Positions 9,091 through 16,922 of a DNA stretch of 64,000 nt are shown one piece after another. Position numbers and translations under genes: made by a program. Within the stretch, counting starts at the first letter, position 1, and every line of letters starts with the position of its first letter. Source of the DNA: Ligilactobacillus cholophilus (lineage in GTDB: Bacteria; Bacillota; Bacilli; Lactobacillales; Lactobacillaceae). The notes under the pieces are model-generated. The model saw only the letters and a list, made by a program, of their open reading frames with translations. It was not told the DNA's origin and searched no databases. The DNA is taken from the NCBI RefSeq assembly GCF_030389495.1, contig NZ_CP127832.1, positions 558,001 through 622,000 of the forward strand, given 5' to 3'.

Positions 9091-10077
9091 TTGAGTTGGA
9101 TCACAAAGAATATATTCCAAATGTCATGGTTAAACGATTTTTTTAATTGGATAATTTTTGATCTATTTGGAATAAATAGTACTAGTAAGTTTGCACATTC
9201 TGTTAATTATTTCTTATTTGATACAACTAAGATTTTTATTTTAATGTCTGTTTTAATCTTTTTAATGGGGGTTTTGCAGTCTTTTTTTCCACCTGAAAAA
9301 ACTAAAAATTTATTACATAAGGTAAATGGAGTTACTGGTAATATTTTAGGAGCTTTTTTAGGTGCAATTACACCATTTTGTAGTTGCTCTAGTATTCCAA
9401 TTTTTATAGGATTTACAAGCAGTGGATTGCCTTTAGGTGTCACTTTTTCATTTTTATTTGCATCACCAATGATCGATATTGCATCTGTTATTCTTCTAGC
9501 ATCTTTTATGGGGATGAAAATTGCAATTAGTTATATTTTTGTAGGTTTATTAATGTCAATAATTGGTGGTATTATAATTAAACATCTGCATATGGAAAAT
9601 CAAATTGCAGATTACGTTAAAAATATTCAATCAACTGAAGTATCAATTGCTGCTTTAACTTGGAAAAATCGAATACGAGATGGAATAGCAGAAGTACGTA
9701 AAATTGTTGGTCGGGTATGGAAATATGTATTGATTGGGGTAGCAATTGGAGCTTTAATTCATGATTGGATTCCTACAAGTTTTATTCAAAATATTTTAGG
9801 AAATTCCAATCCTTTTTCCGTAATTTTAGCCGTAATCGTTGGCGTTCCGATGTATGCAGACGTTTTTGGAGTTATTCCAATTGCGACCGCTTTATTAACT
9901 AAGGGAGTTCCAATTGGTACGATAATTGCATTTATGATGGCTGTTACAATGCTATCTTTACCTGAATTAATAATGTTGAAAAAAGTTCTTAAAAATAAGT
10001 TACTCATATCTTTTATAACAATTGGTGTTATCGGAATTATAATTATTGGATTTGGATTTAATTTTGTATTGGGATAG
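9091..10077 (+). CDS. arsP: ArsP-type permease (DUF318/UPF0718)
   Basis: A 328-residue integral membrane protein with the family signature 'TPFCSCSSIP' in a membrane helix and a second conserved block 'VGVPMYADVFGVIPI'. ArsP members export trivalent organoarsenicals such as MAs(III); related members are linked to other metals, so the exact substrate is not certain. The start codon is TTG behind AAAAAAGGAG. It is the only transporter in the operon, with no ArsB or Acr3, so it is the likely efflux route. Confidence 0.85.
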   Translation: MSWITKNIFQMSWLNDFFNWIIFDLFGINSTSKFAHSVNYFLFDTTKIFILMSVLIFLMGVLQSFFPPEKTKNLLHKVNGVTGNILGAFLGAITPFCSCSSIPIFIGFTSSGLPLGVTFSFLFASPMIDIASVILLASFMGMKIAISYIFVGLLMSIIGGIIIKHLHMENQIADYVKNIQSTEVSIAALTWKNRIRDGIAEVRKIVGRVWKYVLIGVAIGALIHDWIPTSFIQNILGNSNPFSVILAVIVGVPMYADVFGVIPIATALLTKGVPIGTIIAFMMAVTMLSLPELIMLKKVLKNKLLISFITIGVIGIIIIGFGFNFVLG

Positions 10078-10086
10078 GTGATTTAA

Positions 10087-10479
10087 ATGAACATAGCTTT
10101 TGTTTGCACACAAAATTCTTGTCGTAGTCAAATTGCAGAAGCATTTGGTAAAAAATATTTTAACCAAAAGATTAATGTTTATTCAGCAGGTACAGATCCT
10201 GCTTCTGAGATTAACAATAGTGCTGTGAGATTGATGAAAGAATACTATTCAATTGATATGGAAAAAGAACAATATCCGAAAAAATTAGATAAATTGCCAA
10301 ATATTGATATTTTGGTAACAATGGGATGTGGGGTAAAATGCCCATTTGTTCCATGTAAAAAATTAATTGAGTTAAACATTGAAGATCCTGCAGGTAAAAG
10401 TGATGAGATCTTTCTTAATGTGATAGCAGAGATTAAAGGAGAAATTCAAAAGCTTTCAGAACAATTTTCTGATTTATAA
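10087..10479 (+). CDS. arsC: arsenate reductase, thioredoxin-coupled (LMW-PTPase fold)
   Basis: A 130-residue protein with the phosphatase P-loop 'CTQNSCRSQ' (C-x5-R) at the N terminus and the pair of redox cysteines in 'MGCGVKCPFVPC'. It reduces arsenate to arsenite through a three-cysteine relay, normally using thioredoxin. The extra Cys at the end of the redox segment is unlike the usual 'CPFIPG' form. It starts nine bases after the permease stop and is the last gene of the operon. Pairing with a thioredoxin-like gene fits the mechanism. Confidence 0.92.
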   Translation: MNIAFVCTQNSCRSQIAEAFGKKYFNQKINVYSAGTDPASEINNSAVRLMKEYYSIDMEKEQYPKKLDKLPNIDILVTMGCGVKCPFVPCKKLIELNIEDPAGKSDEIFLNVIAEIKGEIQKLSEQFSDL

Positions 10480-10482
10480 ATA

Positions 10483-10514
10483 AAAACAGTTCATTGATTT
10501 GAACTGTTTTTTTT
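10483..10514 (+). terminator. terminator of the ars operon
   Basis: AAAACAGTTCA / TGAACTGTTTT stem followed by a run of T. Confidence 0.88.
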
Positions 10515-10516
10515 AT

Positions 10517-11023
10517 TTATTTTTCATAATTGTTAATTTTTAATTCAATTTTATGCATTAGGCGATGCATAATATATAAATTCATATAAATAATAATTAT
10601 TGAAATACATATATATGTTAGTAAGATAAATGAATTTTTACATAATTTAGCATAATGGATAACTAAATAAATAATTAGTGGCAATTCAAGTAAGATTGTA
10701 ATTATGCCTGGAACATATCCTTTAAATTAAAAACACATTTTAAAATGCATAAATGAATGAAGACCATATCCAATTAGAAATGATAAATAAAGATATATAT
10801 TCTTATTAAGAAAACAAAATAAAGAAATAATAATTAAAATTATAAATTCTTCTAAAACGCAAATTGAAAATGCTGATCCATTATTTGTATTTCCAAAAAG
10901 GGATGTTTTAGTTTAGAGATGAATGTTGAATTTTTTTTTCCAAATTGGAACCATTATTATTTCTTCTAAATCATGAAAAATAAAGATTAATGGTAATATC
11001 CAGTAATTAAATAAAATAGACAA
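10517..11023 (-). pseudogene. HXXEE-type membrane protein, broken by two in-frame stop codons
   Basis: Reading the - strand from a TTG at 11023 behind AAAGGAGG gives one frame of 169 codons, interrupted only by TAA at codon 37 (10913-10915) and TAA at codon 99 (10727-10729). The N terminus 'FIFHDLEEIIMVPIW' carries the His-x-x-Glu-Glu signature of the HXXEE family, small multi-helix membrane proteins of unknown function. Later parts include 'EEFIILIIISLFCF' and 'GYGLHSFMHFKM', which also look like membrane helices. There are no frameshifts, so inactivation is probably recent. The ribosome site is intact. Confidence 0.8.
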
Positions 11024-11228
11024 TATAATTCCTCCTTTATTTTTATAATATATCATTCGCTTTTTACTTCAATAATTTAAACATTTAGAAAGGTTAATGA
11101 TTAAAAAAATATAGTATTATATATACTGTATATTGTATGTATATTTGGAGGTATCATCTATGAAAACATAGTAAGTGATAATTGGTTGTATAGGATTTTT
11201 GCGAGATTAAGAGTAATTGGGGGATAAA

Positions 11229-12542
11229 ATGAATAAAAAGATTGTTAAAATAATAACCGCAGTTGTAGCTATGTTTGGACTATTAACGGCAGGTCAGTCT
11301 AATAATATTGCTGAAACTAGCACTGTATCTTCAAGTAGTAGTTCACGATATGTAAACTATGTTGGCGATAAATCAGGTGGAATCGTTTCTGAGGAGTTAG
11401 CTGATAGCGTATTAACACCTAGTGTACGTCAACAATTAGGAAACAATATAGAATGGAATGGAAATGGTGCTTTCATCATCAATGGTAATAAAACAGACTT
11501 AAATGCTGATGTACATGTTGCACCATATGCTACAAATGAAGTAGATAGTTTAGGACGTCCAACAGTTGGTAATGCATTTTTAAACAAAACATGTCGCCAA
11601 TATAAAAGTCGTGATCAAACTGGAAATGGTTGGACAGAATGGAAACCACAAGGATTTCATCAATTACAAAATCTAAAAGAAGGATATACACATGCTTATG
11701 ACCGTGGTCATTTACTAGCTTATGCTTTGATTGGTGGTATTAAAGGATTTGATGCATCAGAAAGTAATCCTAAGAATATTGCTACTCAAACAGCTTGGGC
11801 TAATGAATCAAATAAACCTGATGCAACAGGACAAAATTACTATGAAGGATTAGTTCGAAATGCAGTGGATCAAGGTAAGGAAGTAAGATATCGAGTAACT
11901 GACATATATGATGGTAATAATTTAGTTCCTTCTGGTGCTCATATCGAGGCAAAATCTACTGATGGATCATTAGAATTTAATGTATTTGTTCCAAATGTGC
12001 AACCTAATATTCGAATTAATTATGCAACAGGTGATGCACAACCATATTACCGTGATGTCCAAAGTAGTAGTGCTCAAATTGCAATAAATTCAAGTACATC
12101 TAGTTCAAGTAGTATTGTTGCTGCACAATCTGAATCAAACAGTAATAACAATTCAAGCGAATCATCTCAAAGTAAAAACTCAGTTTTAAATTCAGAAATA
12201 TCAAATAAAAATGGAAATTCATTAAGTAGTTCTACTAATTCGATTAATAGTACTGCATTGAAATCAAGTAATTCTTCATTACAAACACAAACGAGTGTTT
12301 CAATTACATCAAATAGTAGTTCAAGCATTGCTGTAAAAGAAAATGCAAATTCAAATCAGCGAGGCATGGTAATTACTGGCAATAACAATAATGTACAAAA
12401 TAAAAAACAAGATTCATCATCTGAAACAAATATAATGCCAAAAACAGGTGAAGAAAAGGCAAATATAGTTCCATTTACAGGATTTATAATGTTATGTTTA
12501 GCCGGTGCTTTATGTTTAAAAATGAAGAAACGCTTTAAATAG
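11229..12542 (+). CDS. cell-wall-anchored DNA/RNA non-specific endonuclease
   Basis: A 437-residue secreted nuclease. It has a signal peptide (first ~22 residues), a nuclease domain of the EndA/streptodornase type (about 40-275), a Ser/Asn-rich stalk (about 280-400), then 'MPKTGEE', a hydrophobic helix and a basic tail 'KMKKRFK'. The catalytic DRGH is at residues 158-161, and the metal-site Asn region 'QTAWAN' at 187-192. 'MPKTG' is a variant of the LPxTG sortase signal. It probably degrades external DNA at the cell surface. The ATG follows GGGGG; an in-frame TTG upstream is a poorer start. No sortase gene is in the window. Confidence 0.9.
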   Translation: MNKKIVKIITAVVAMFGLLTAGQSNNIAETSTVSSSSSSRYVNYVGDKSGGIVSEELADSVLTPSVRQQLGNNIEWNGNGAFIINGNKTDLNADVHVAPYATNEVDSLGRPTVGNAFLNKTCRQYKSRDQTGNGWTEWKPQGFHQLQNLKEGYTHAYDRGHLLAYALIGGIKGFDASESNPKNIATQTAWANESNKPDATGQNYYEGLVRNAVDQGKEVRYRVTDIYDGNNLVPSGAHIEAKSTDGSLEFNVFVPNVQPNIRINYATGDAQPYYRDVQSSSAQIAINSSTSSSSSIVAAQSESNSNNNSSESSQSKNSVLNSEISNKNGNSLSSSTNSINSTALKSSNSSLQTQTSVSITSNSSSSIAVKENANSNQRGMVITGNNNNVQNKKQDSSSETNIMPKTGEEKANIVPFTGFIMLCLAGALCLKMKKRFK

Positions 12543-12553
12543 TATTAGTTAAT

Positions 12554-12586
12554 AAAAAAGCTGCAATTAAAATTGCAGCTTTTTTT
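12554..12586. terminator. bidirectional terminator
   Basis: AAAAAAGCTGCAATT and AATTGCAGCTTTTTTT form a near-perfect stem with A and T runs on both sides, serving the nuclease gene and the convergent PAP2 gene. Confidence 0.88.
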
Positions 12587-12593
12587 GATGGGC

Positions 12594-13508
12594 TTAAAGT
12601 TTGTTGCAATCAATATGTTCACCAAGTATACGTGAGATGCAATAAACAATTATAATTGAAACAAAACTTCCCATTGTAACATCAGATAAGAAATGTGCTC
12701 CTATAAATACACGTGAACCAGCGACTAGAATTCCAAAAATACATGCTAAGATAAAAGCGATATGACGGAATTTTTTGTGTGTATTTGGATTAATAAATAA
12801 TGGTAGGTAAAGTGATAACCAAGCACTAGCAGAATGCCCTGATGGGAAAGACTGATGTCCATTTTTTCCATTTATTACGTACCAATTAGTAAAATGATTC
12901 CAATTTGTTAGTTGTTCTCTTGGACGCCATCTTCCCCATAGATCTTTCATTGAATCTATAAATGTGTCACGTAAAAAGAATGCAACTATTCCGCCAAGAG
13001 AAATGAACATTAATCGTTGTAATTCAGCTTGTTTAACGTTTTTAATCCATGTATAGATTAAGAAAATTCCAATTCCCCATAAAATTATGGTTATACAGAT
13101 TATTAAAAATAAAACATTTCCCTTAACTGGAATTTTATCCGATGAATCAATCCCAATAGGAATATTGTCGTGAAAATTATTAATTGCACATAATAAACGT
13201 AATGTGCATTTTTTTACTAATTGCCACATTGCATATGCTGATCCAATTATTGATACTGACATAACTGTGAACTTTGATATATTATCTCTTATTTGATATA
13301 ACGCATAAAAACAAATAATTAGACTAGCTATAAATAAAATTAACGGTGGGGCGATTGAACCAAATATTTGAAAGAACGTTGCAATTAAAGAGTTTTGATT
13401 CACTAAATGTTGACTAATACTTTTATCAAACAAACTACCAATTGCCATCAAAAATACAAAAACGCAAATAACTAAATATTCAATTCTAAAGTGCCTTTGT
13501 TTACTCAT
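12594..13508 (-). CDS. PAP2-family membrane phosphatase
   Basis: A 304-residue integral membrane phosphatase with all three catalytic motifs: 'KDLWGRWRPRE' (K-x6-RP), 'SFPSGHSAS' (PSGH) and 'SRVFIGAHFLSD' (SR-x5-H-x3-D), lying between membrane helices. The family dephosphorylates lipid pyrophosphates such as undecaprenyl pyrophosphate, or phosphatidic acid and phosphatidylglycerol phosphate; the substrate cannot be told here. The N-terminal ~150 residues hold several extra helices. The ATG follows AAAGGAGG. It is a single-gene transcript. Confidence 0.9.
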   Translation of the reverse strand: MSKQRHFRIEYLVICVFVFLMAIGSLFDKSISQHLVNQNSLIATFFQIFGSIAPPLILFIASLIICFYALYQIRDNISKFTVMSVSIIGSAYAMWQLVKKCTLRLLCAINNFHDNIPIGIDSSDKIPVKGNVLFLIICITIILWGIGIFLIYTWIKNVKQAELQRLMFISLGGIVAFFLRDTFIDSMKDLWGRWRPREQLTNWNHFTNWYVINGKNGHQSFPSGHSASAWLSLYLPLFINPNTHKKFRHIAFILACIFGILVAGSRVFIGAHFLSDVTMGSFVSIIIVYCISRILGEHIDCNKL

Positions 13509-13589
13509 TTGAATACCTCCTTTTATATAATTTAATTATGAATTCGTAATATTAATTTTTAATATATTTAATGTAAACAACACGTAAAA

Positions 13590-13646
13590 AATAAATGTTT
13601 ATTTAAAACAAACATTTATTGACAAATTCATATTATTGTTCATAAT
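13590..13646 (+). promoter_or_regulatory. inverted repeat and promoter of xpt-pbuX
   Basis: An 11-bp perfect inverted repeat (AATAAATGTTT / AAACATTTATT, 13590-13620) runs directly into a promoter: TTGACA at 13619-13624 and CATAAT at 13641-13646 (16 bp apart). The repeat could be a regulator site or a terminator-like hairpin. Confidence 0.55.
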
Positions 13647-13672
13647 AATATTAAAGATTTAATTAAATAATT

Positions 13673-13740
13673 GCTTATATAATCGCTATTATATGGTTAG
13701 CAAGTTTCTACCCGATACCGTAAAAGATCGGACTATAAGC
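13673..13740 (+). promoter_or_regulatory. guanine (purine) riboswitch
   Basis: Matches the purine aptamer: P1 arms GCTTATA/TATAAGC, the conserved core 'AAGTTTCTACC', 'CCGTAAA' and 'GGACTAT'. The ligand-pairing position (C at 13733, in GACTA) is C, which selects guanine/hypoxanthine rather than adenine. Placement ahead of xpt-pbuX fits. No strong terminator follows. Confidence 0.93.
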
Positions 13741-13820
13741 TAAAGATTCTAAATTCTTTTATTATGCTTCGTAGATTCTAACCAGTATTAGTTTCTAAGC
13801 AAAATGAAAGGATTTTTTCT

Positions 13821-14399
13821 TTGGATGAACTAAAAAAACGAATACTAACAGATGGGATTGTTCTTGATGATAATATTTTAAAGGTTAATTCATTTTTAAA
13901 TCATCAAATTGATCCAAATTTGATGAAAAGGATTGGTAATTGCTTTAAACAAATTTTTTCGAATCAGAAAATAAGTAAGATTTTAACAATAGAATCTTCA
14001 GGAATTGCACCTGCTTTAATGACAGGCTTAGCTTTTCAAGTTCCTGTCGTGTTCGCACGAAAATCAAAAAGTGCGATTCAAAATGATAATTTATGCTACC
14101 ACTCAGAGGTTTTTTCATATACTAAAAAAATTACTAACCATATTCTTGTAGACAAAAACTTTTTATCTACAAATGATAATGTCTTAATTATTGATGATTT
14201 TTTAGCGAATGGTGAAGCAGTTCGAGGCCTAATTGATATTTGTAATCAATCAAAATCTTCTATTACTGGAATTGGAATTGTAATTGAAAAAGCATTTCAA
14301 AAAGGAGGATTAGAACTAAGGAATAAGGGTTATAGGGTCGAATCACTTGTTAAAATTAAATCACTCGAAAATAATCAAGTGACATTCATGGAGGAATAA
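13821..14399 (+). CDS. xpt: xanthine phosphoribosyltransferase
   Basis: Converts xanthine and PRPP to XMP in purine salvage. The 192-residue protein has the PRPP-binding loop 'VLIIDDFLANGEA' and the hood region 'PVVFARKSK'. The start is TTG behind GAAAGG. It is preceded by a guanine riboswitch and followed three bases later by the permease gene, the standard xpt-pbuX operon. High guanine should shut expression off. Confidence 0.95.
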   Translation: MDELKKRILTDGIVLDDNILKVNSFLNHQIDPNLMKRIGNCFKQIFSNQKISKILTIESSGIAPALMTGLAFQVPVVFARKSKSAIQNDNLCYHSEVFSYTKKITNHILVDKNFLSTNDNVLIIDDFLANGEAVRGLIDICNQSKSSITGIGIVIEKAFQKGGLELRNKGYRVESLVKIKSLENNQVTFMEE

Positions 14400-14402
14400 A
14401 AT

Positions 14403-15710
14403 ATGAAAAAATCAATAAATGATGTAAGTCATAAAAAAGCATTTGTTTTAGGAATTCAACATTTACTAGCAATGTATTCAGGTGCAGTAGCTGTACCATT
14501 ATTAATTGGAACAGCATTAAATTTTTCAAGTGAGCAAATGACATATTTAGTTTCAATAGATATTTTTATGTGTGGACTTGCTACATTTTTTCAGTTAGCA
14601 CGTAATCGTTACTTTGGAATTGGACTTCCAGTAATTTTAGGATGTGCAATTCAAGCTGTTGAGCCTTTAAAGATGATTGGACAAGAATATTCAATTCAAA
14701 CTATGTATGGTTCAATTATTGTAGCAGGAATTTTTGTATTTTTAATTGCGGGACAATTTGCTAAAATTAAAAAATTATTTCCACCAGTAGTTACTGGAAG
14801 TTTAATTACAGTAATTGGACTTACTTTAATTCCAATTGCAATTCAAAATTTAGGTGGTGGATCAGTAAATAGTAAATCATTTGGTTCTTTTTCAAATATA
14901 GCAGTGGGTGGATTAACTATTTTAATTATTCTTATTATTCAATTTTGGGGTAAAGGATTTATTCAATCGATTGCAGTTTTAATTGGATTAATTGCTGGAA
15001 CAATTATAGCTTCTTTTATGGGAATGGTTTCATTGAAGCCAATTATGCAGGCAGCGTGGTTTCATATACCACAGCCATTCTACTTTGGAATGCCTAAATT
15101 TGCATTATCACCTTCATTAACAATGATTATTATTGCTCTAGTTTCGTTGGTTGAATCAACTGGTGTTTTCTTTGCTTTAGGAAATCTTTTGGGTAAGGAT
15201 ATTAAGCAAAATGATTTGAAAAAAGGATACCGAGCAGAGGGACTTGCAGTGATTTTAGGAGGTATTTTTAATACATTTCCATACACAACTTTTTCTCAAA
15301 ATGTTGGATTACTTGAGCTTTCCGGGATTCGTACAAAACGACCAATTTATTGGGCAGCATTTTTATTAATGATAATGGGACTATTACCTAAAATAGGTGC
15401 ACTTGCAACGATAATTCCTACACCTGTTCTTGGTGGAGCAATGCTCGTAATGTTTTCAATGATTAGTGTTCAAGGAATACGGATGTTATTTAATGTTGAT
15501 TTTTCAGATGAAAGGAATACATTAATTGTAGCAATTTCAATTGGAGCGGGATTAGGCGTTTCTGTGTATCCTACAATTTTTCAAGCATTTCCTCCATCAA
15601 TTCAACTTTTTCTTGGTAATGGAATTGTAGTAGCAACTATTTGTGCTGTTTTATTAAATTTAATTTTAAAACGTCATAGTTTAACAAAAAAACAAGTTAA
15701 AAATAATTAG
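14403..15710 (+). CDS. pbuX: xanthine permease (NCS2 family)
   Basis: A 435-residue nucleobase:cation symporter 2 protein with about 14 membrane segments. Conserved features include 'QHLLAMYSGAVAVP' at the N terminus and the substrate-site region 'FALSPSLTMIIIALVSLVESTG'. It imports xanthine for Xpt and starts right after its stop codon, so the pair is translationally linked and riboswitch-controlled. No clear terminator was found after it; the next promoter begins within a few bases. Confidence 0.94.
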   Translation: MKKSINDVSHKKAFVLGIQHLLAMYSGAVAVPLLIGTALNFSSEQMTYLVSIDIFMCGLATFFQLARNRYFGIGLPVILGCAIQAVEPLKMIGQEYSIQTMYGSIIVAGIFVFLIAGQFAKIKKLFPPVVTGSLITVIGLTLIPIAIQNLGGGSVNSKSFGSFSNIAVGGLTILIILIIQFWGKGFIQSIAVLIGLIAGTIIASFMGMVSLKPIMQAAWFHIPQPFYFGMPKFALSPSLTMIIIALVSLVESTGVFFALGNLLGKDIKQNDLKKGYRAEGLAVILGGIFNTFPYTTFSQNVGLLELSGIRTKRPIYWAAFLLMIMGLLPKIGALATIIPTPVLGGAMLVMFSMISVQGIRMLFNVDFSDERNTLIVAISIGAGLGVSVYPTIFQAFPPSIQLFLGNGIVVATICAVLLNLILKRHSLTKKQVKNN

Positions 15711-15712
15711 CA

Positions 15713-15741
15713 TTGACATATTTAAATGTATATTTTATAAT
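15713..15741 (+). promoter_or_regulatory. sigma-A promoter of the SAM-I-like leader
   Basis: TTGACA and TATAAT with a 17-bp spacer, a consensus promoter just after pbuX. Confidence 0.88.
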
Positions 15742-15765
15742 TAACCTAACAATTAAATAAACGGC

Positions 15766-15863
15766 TTAGAATATAGAGAGTTTGGTGAGTGGATGCACAC
15801 GATGACCCAACAGCAACGTGCTTATGTTTAAGTAACGTGCTCCAGTGTATAATGATATTCTTC
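15766..15863 (+). promoter_or_regulatory. SAM-I-like (S-box) riboswitch, divergent
   Basis: Order and spacing follow the S-box: P1 5' strand GAATAT (15769-15774), 'AGAGAG', a GG..CC stem with a kink-turn of the form TGA...GATGA, then 'AGCAACG' pairing with 'CGTGC' (the GCAACC/GGTGC helix of SAM-I, with changed but compensating bases), then P1 3' strand GATATTC (15854-15860). The same GATATTC can instead pair with GAATATTC-type sequence in the terminator region, giving the expected on/off switch. I infer a SAM-clan aptamer; it is not a close match. Confidence 0.7.
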
Positions 15864-15869
15864 ATATTT

Positions 15870-15900
15870 AACGTCTGGAGAATATTCTAGACGTTTTTTT
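15870..15900 (+). terminator. riboswitch-controlled terminator
   Basis: AACGTCT / AGACGTT with the loop 'ggagaatattct', then a run of seven T. The loop and left arm overlap a possible antiterminator with the P1 3' strand. Confidence 0.85.
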
Positions 15901-15931
15901 ATTGTAAAAAATTGATAGAGGTGTTTGTTTA

Positions 15932-16192
15932 ATGAACAATAGTGTAATAAAAAAAGATAATTATATTGATGATTTTACTCGTTCGGTTTTTAAAGCGAGA
16001 AACTTTTCAGAGGGTATGGTTAATTTTTATGCCAAAAATCGTATAATTGATTTCTTTAAAAATAGTGGTAATGAATCTTTAATAAAGGATTTTTAAATTG
16101 CCATAAGTTCACCTAAAACATATGACGATGTACTTATTATTTTAGAAAAACAAGTAAAAATCTTGAAGGCATTAGGATATGATAAATTTTAA
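15932..16192 (+). pseudogene. small unknown gene behind the SAM-I-like element, broken by a stop codon
   Basis: One reading frame of 87 codons starts with ATG behind AGAGGTG and is interrupted only by TAA at codon 55 (16094-16096). The first part encodes 'MNNSVIKKDNYIDDFTRSVF...'; after the stop it continues '...YDDVLIILEKQVKILKALG'. The product is not recognised; a helical small soluble protein is likely. Either it is a dead gene or only the first 54 residues are made. It is the only ORF directly behind the riboswitch, so the regulated gene appears to have been lost or broken. Confidence 0.5.
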
Positions 16193-16262
16193 CTAATTTA
16201 AGATTGCTATTAATTCCTTTACTATAACTATATTTAATGGAATAAATTTATAGGAGAAAGAT

Positions 16263-16461
16263 ATGAAAACATTTAATAAAAAAATGTCATTAGTGGAATT
16301 TAGATCGCAATATTGGTATAAAACTGATTTACAAAAAATCTGCATTGGAAAAACAAAGGCAATCCTATTATAGATTTGATTTTGAAATTGAATTTTATGA
16401 AGATAAAGGAAATTATCTAGTATCTACTTGTTTTGGCTGTAAAAAAATAGAGGGTAATTAG
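16263..16461 (+). pseudogene. small unknown gene with a one-base frameshift
   Basis: ATG behind AGGAGAAAG starts 'MKTFNKKMSLVEF...TDLQK'. In frame it ends after 36 codons, but removing one A from the AAAAAA run near 16335 joins it to '...SALEKQRQSYYRF...CFGCKKIEGN', a plausible 65-residue protein whose stop codon lies in the next terminator. This is either a frameshift mutation, a slippage site or a sequencing error in the homopolymer. Function unknown. Confidence 0.5.
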
Positions 16462-16476
16462 CCCTCTATTTTTAAT
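16449..16476. terminator. bidirectional terminator
   Basis: AGAGGG-taatta-GCCCTCT stem followed by ATTTTT. It ends the small broken gene and the convergent mscL. Confidence 0.75.
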
Positions 16477-16487
16477 TAGAAAAACAA

Positions 16488-16922
16488 TTATTTTGTTTCA
16501 GAAACTGTTTTTTCGTTTTTTGTTGTTGGAGTTGATGTGGATTCAATTTCTTTTTCTTCTTTAAGTAATGCAACAATTTCTTTAAGATATTCAGCTTCTT
16601 CAGAGATTTCCTTTTCTTCTTCTTTCTTTTCTTCATCTTTATTGAATTTATTTACAAATTTAACTAAGATGAAAATCACAAATGAAATGATTAGGAAGTT
16701 TATTACTGAATTTAGGAATGATCCAACACGAAAATGAGCAGAACCAACAGAAAATACAATTGATGAGAAATCAATCTTTCCAACAAAAATTCCAATTAAT
16801 GGATTAATAATGTTTGAAACTAATGATTTAACAATAGCAGTAAATGCAGATCCTACAATAACACCAACTGCTAAATCCATTACATTTCCACGTGCAATAA
16901 ATTCTTTAAATTCTTTAAGCAT
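16488..16922 (-). CDS. mscL: large-conductance mechanosensitive channel
   Basis: A homopentameric emergency valve that opens under membrane tension on osmotic downshock. The 144-residue protein starts '[24 protein letters not shown]', the conserved amphipathic helix plus the pore-lining first helix, then has a second helix and a charged, Glu/Lys-rich C-terminal coil. The C-terminal tail is longer and more acidic than in E. coli. An in-frame TTG one codon upstream is ignored in favour of the ATG behind GAAAGG. Single-gene transcript. Confidence 0.96.
   Translation of the reverse strand: MLKEFKEFIARGNVMDLAVGVIVGSAFTAIVKSLVSNIINPLIGIFVGKIDFSSIVFSVGSAHFRVGSFLNSVINFLIISFVIFILVKFVNKFNKDEEKKEEEKEISEEAEYLKEIVALLKEEKEIESTSTPTTKNEKTVSETK

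Noticed and set aside
12100-12420. Simple repeats or CRISPR-like array in the nuclease gene
   Set aside because: The Ser/Asn-rich coding stretch has irregular AGT/TCA/AAT codons, no spaced repeats, and continues the open frame.
15766-15863. T-box leader before the small broken gene
   Set aside because: The start 'AGAGAG...TTGGTGAG' resembles T-box stem I, but the conserved TGGAACCGCG antiterminator sequence is absent and the rest fits an S-box better.
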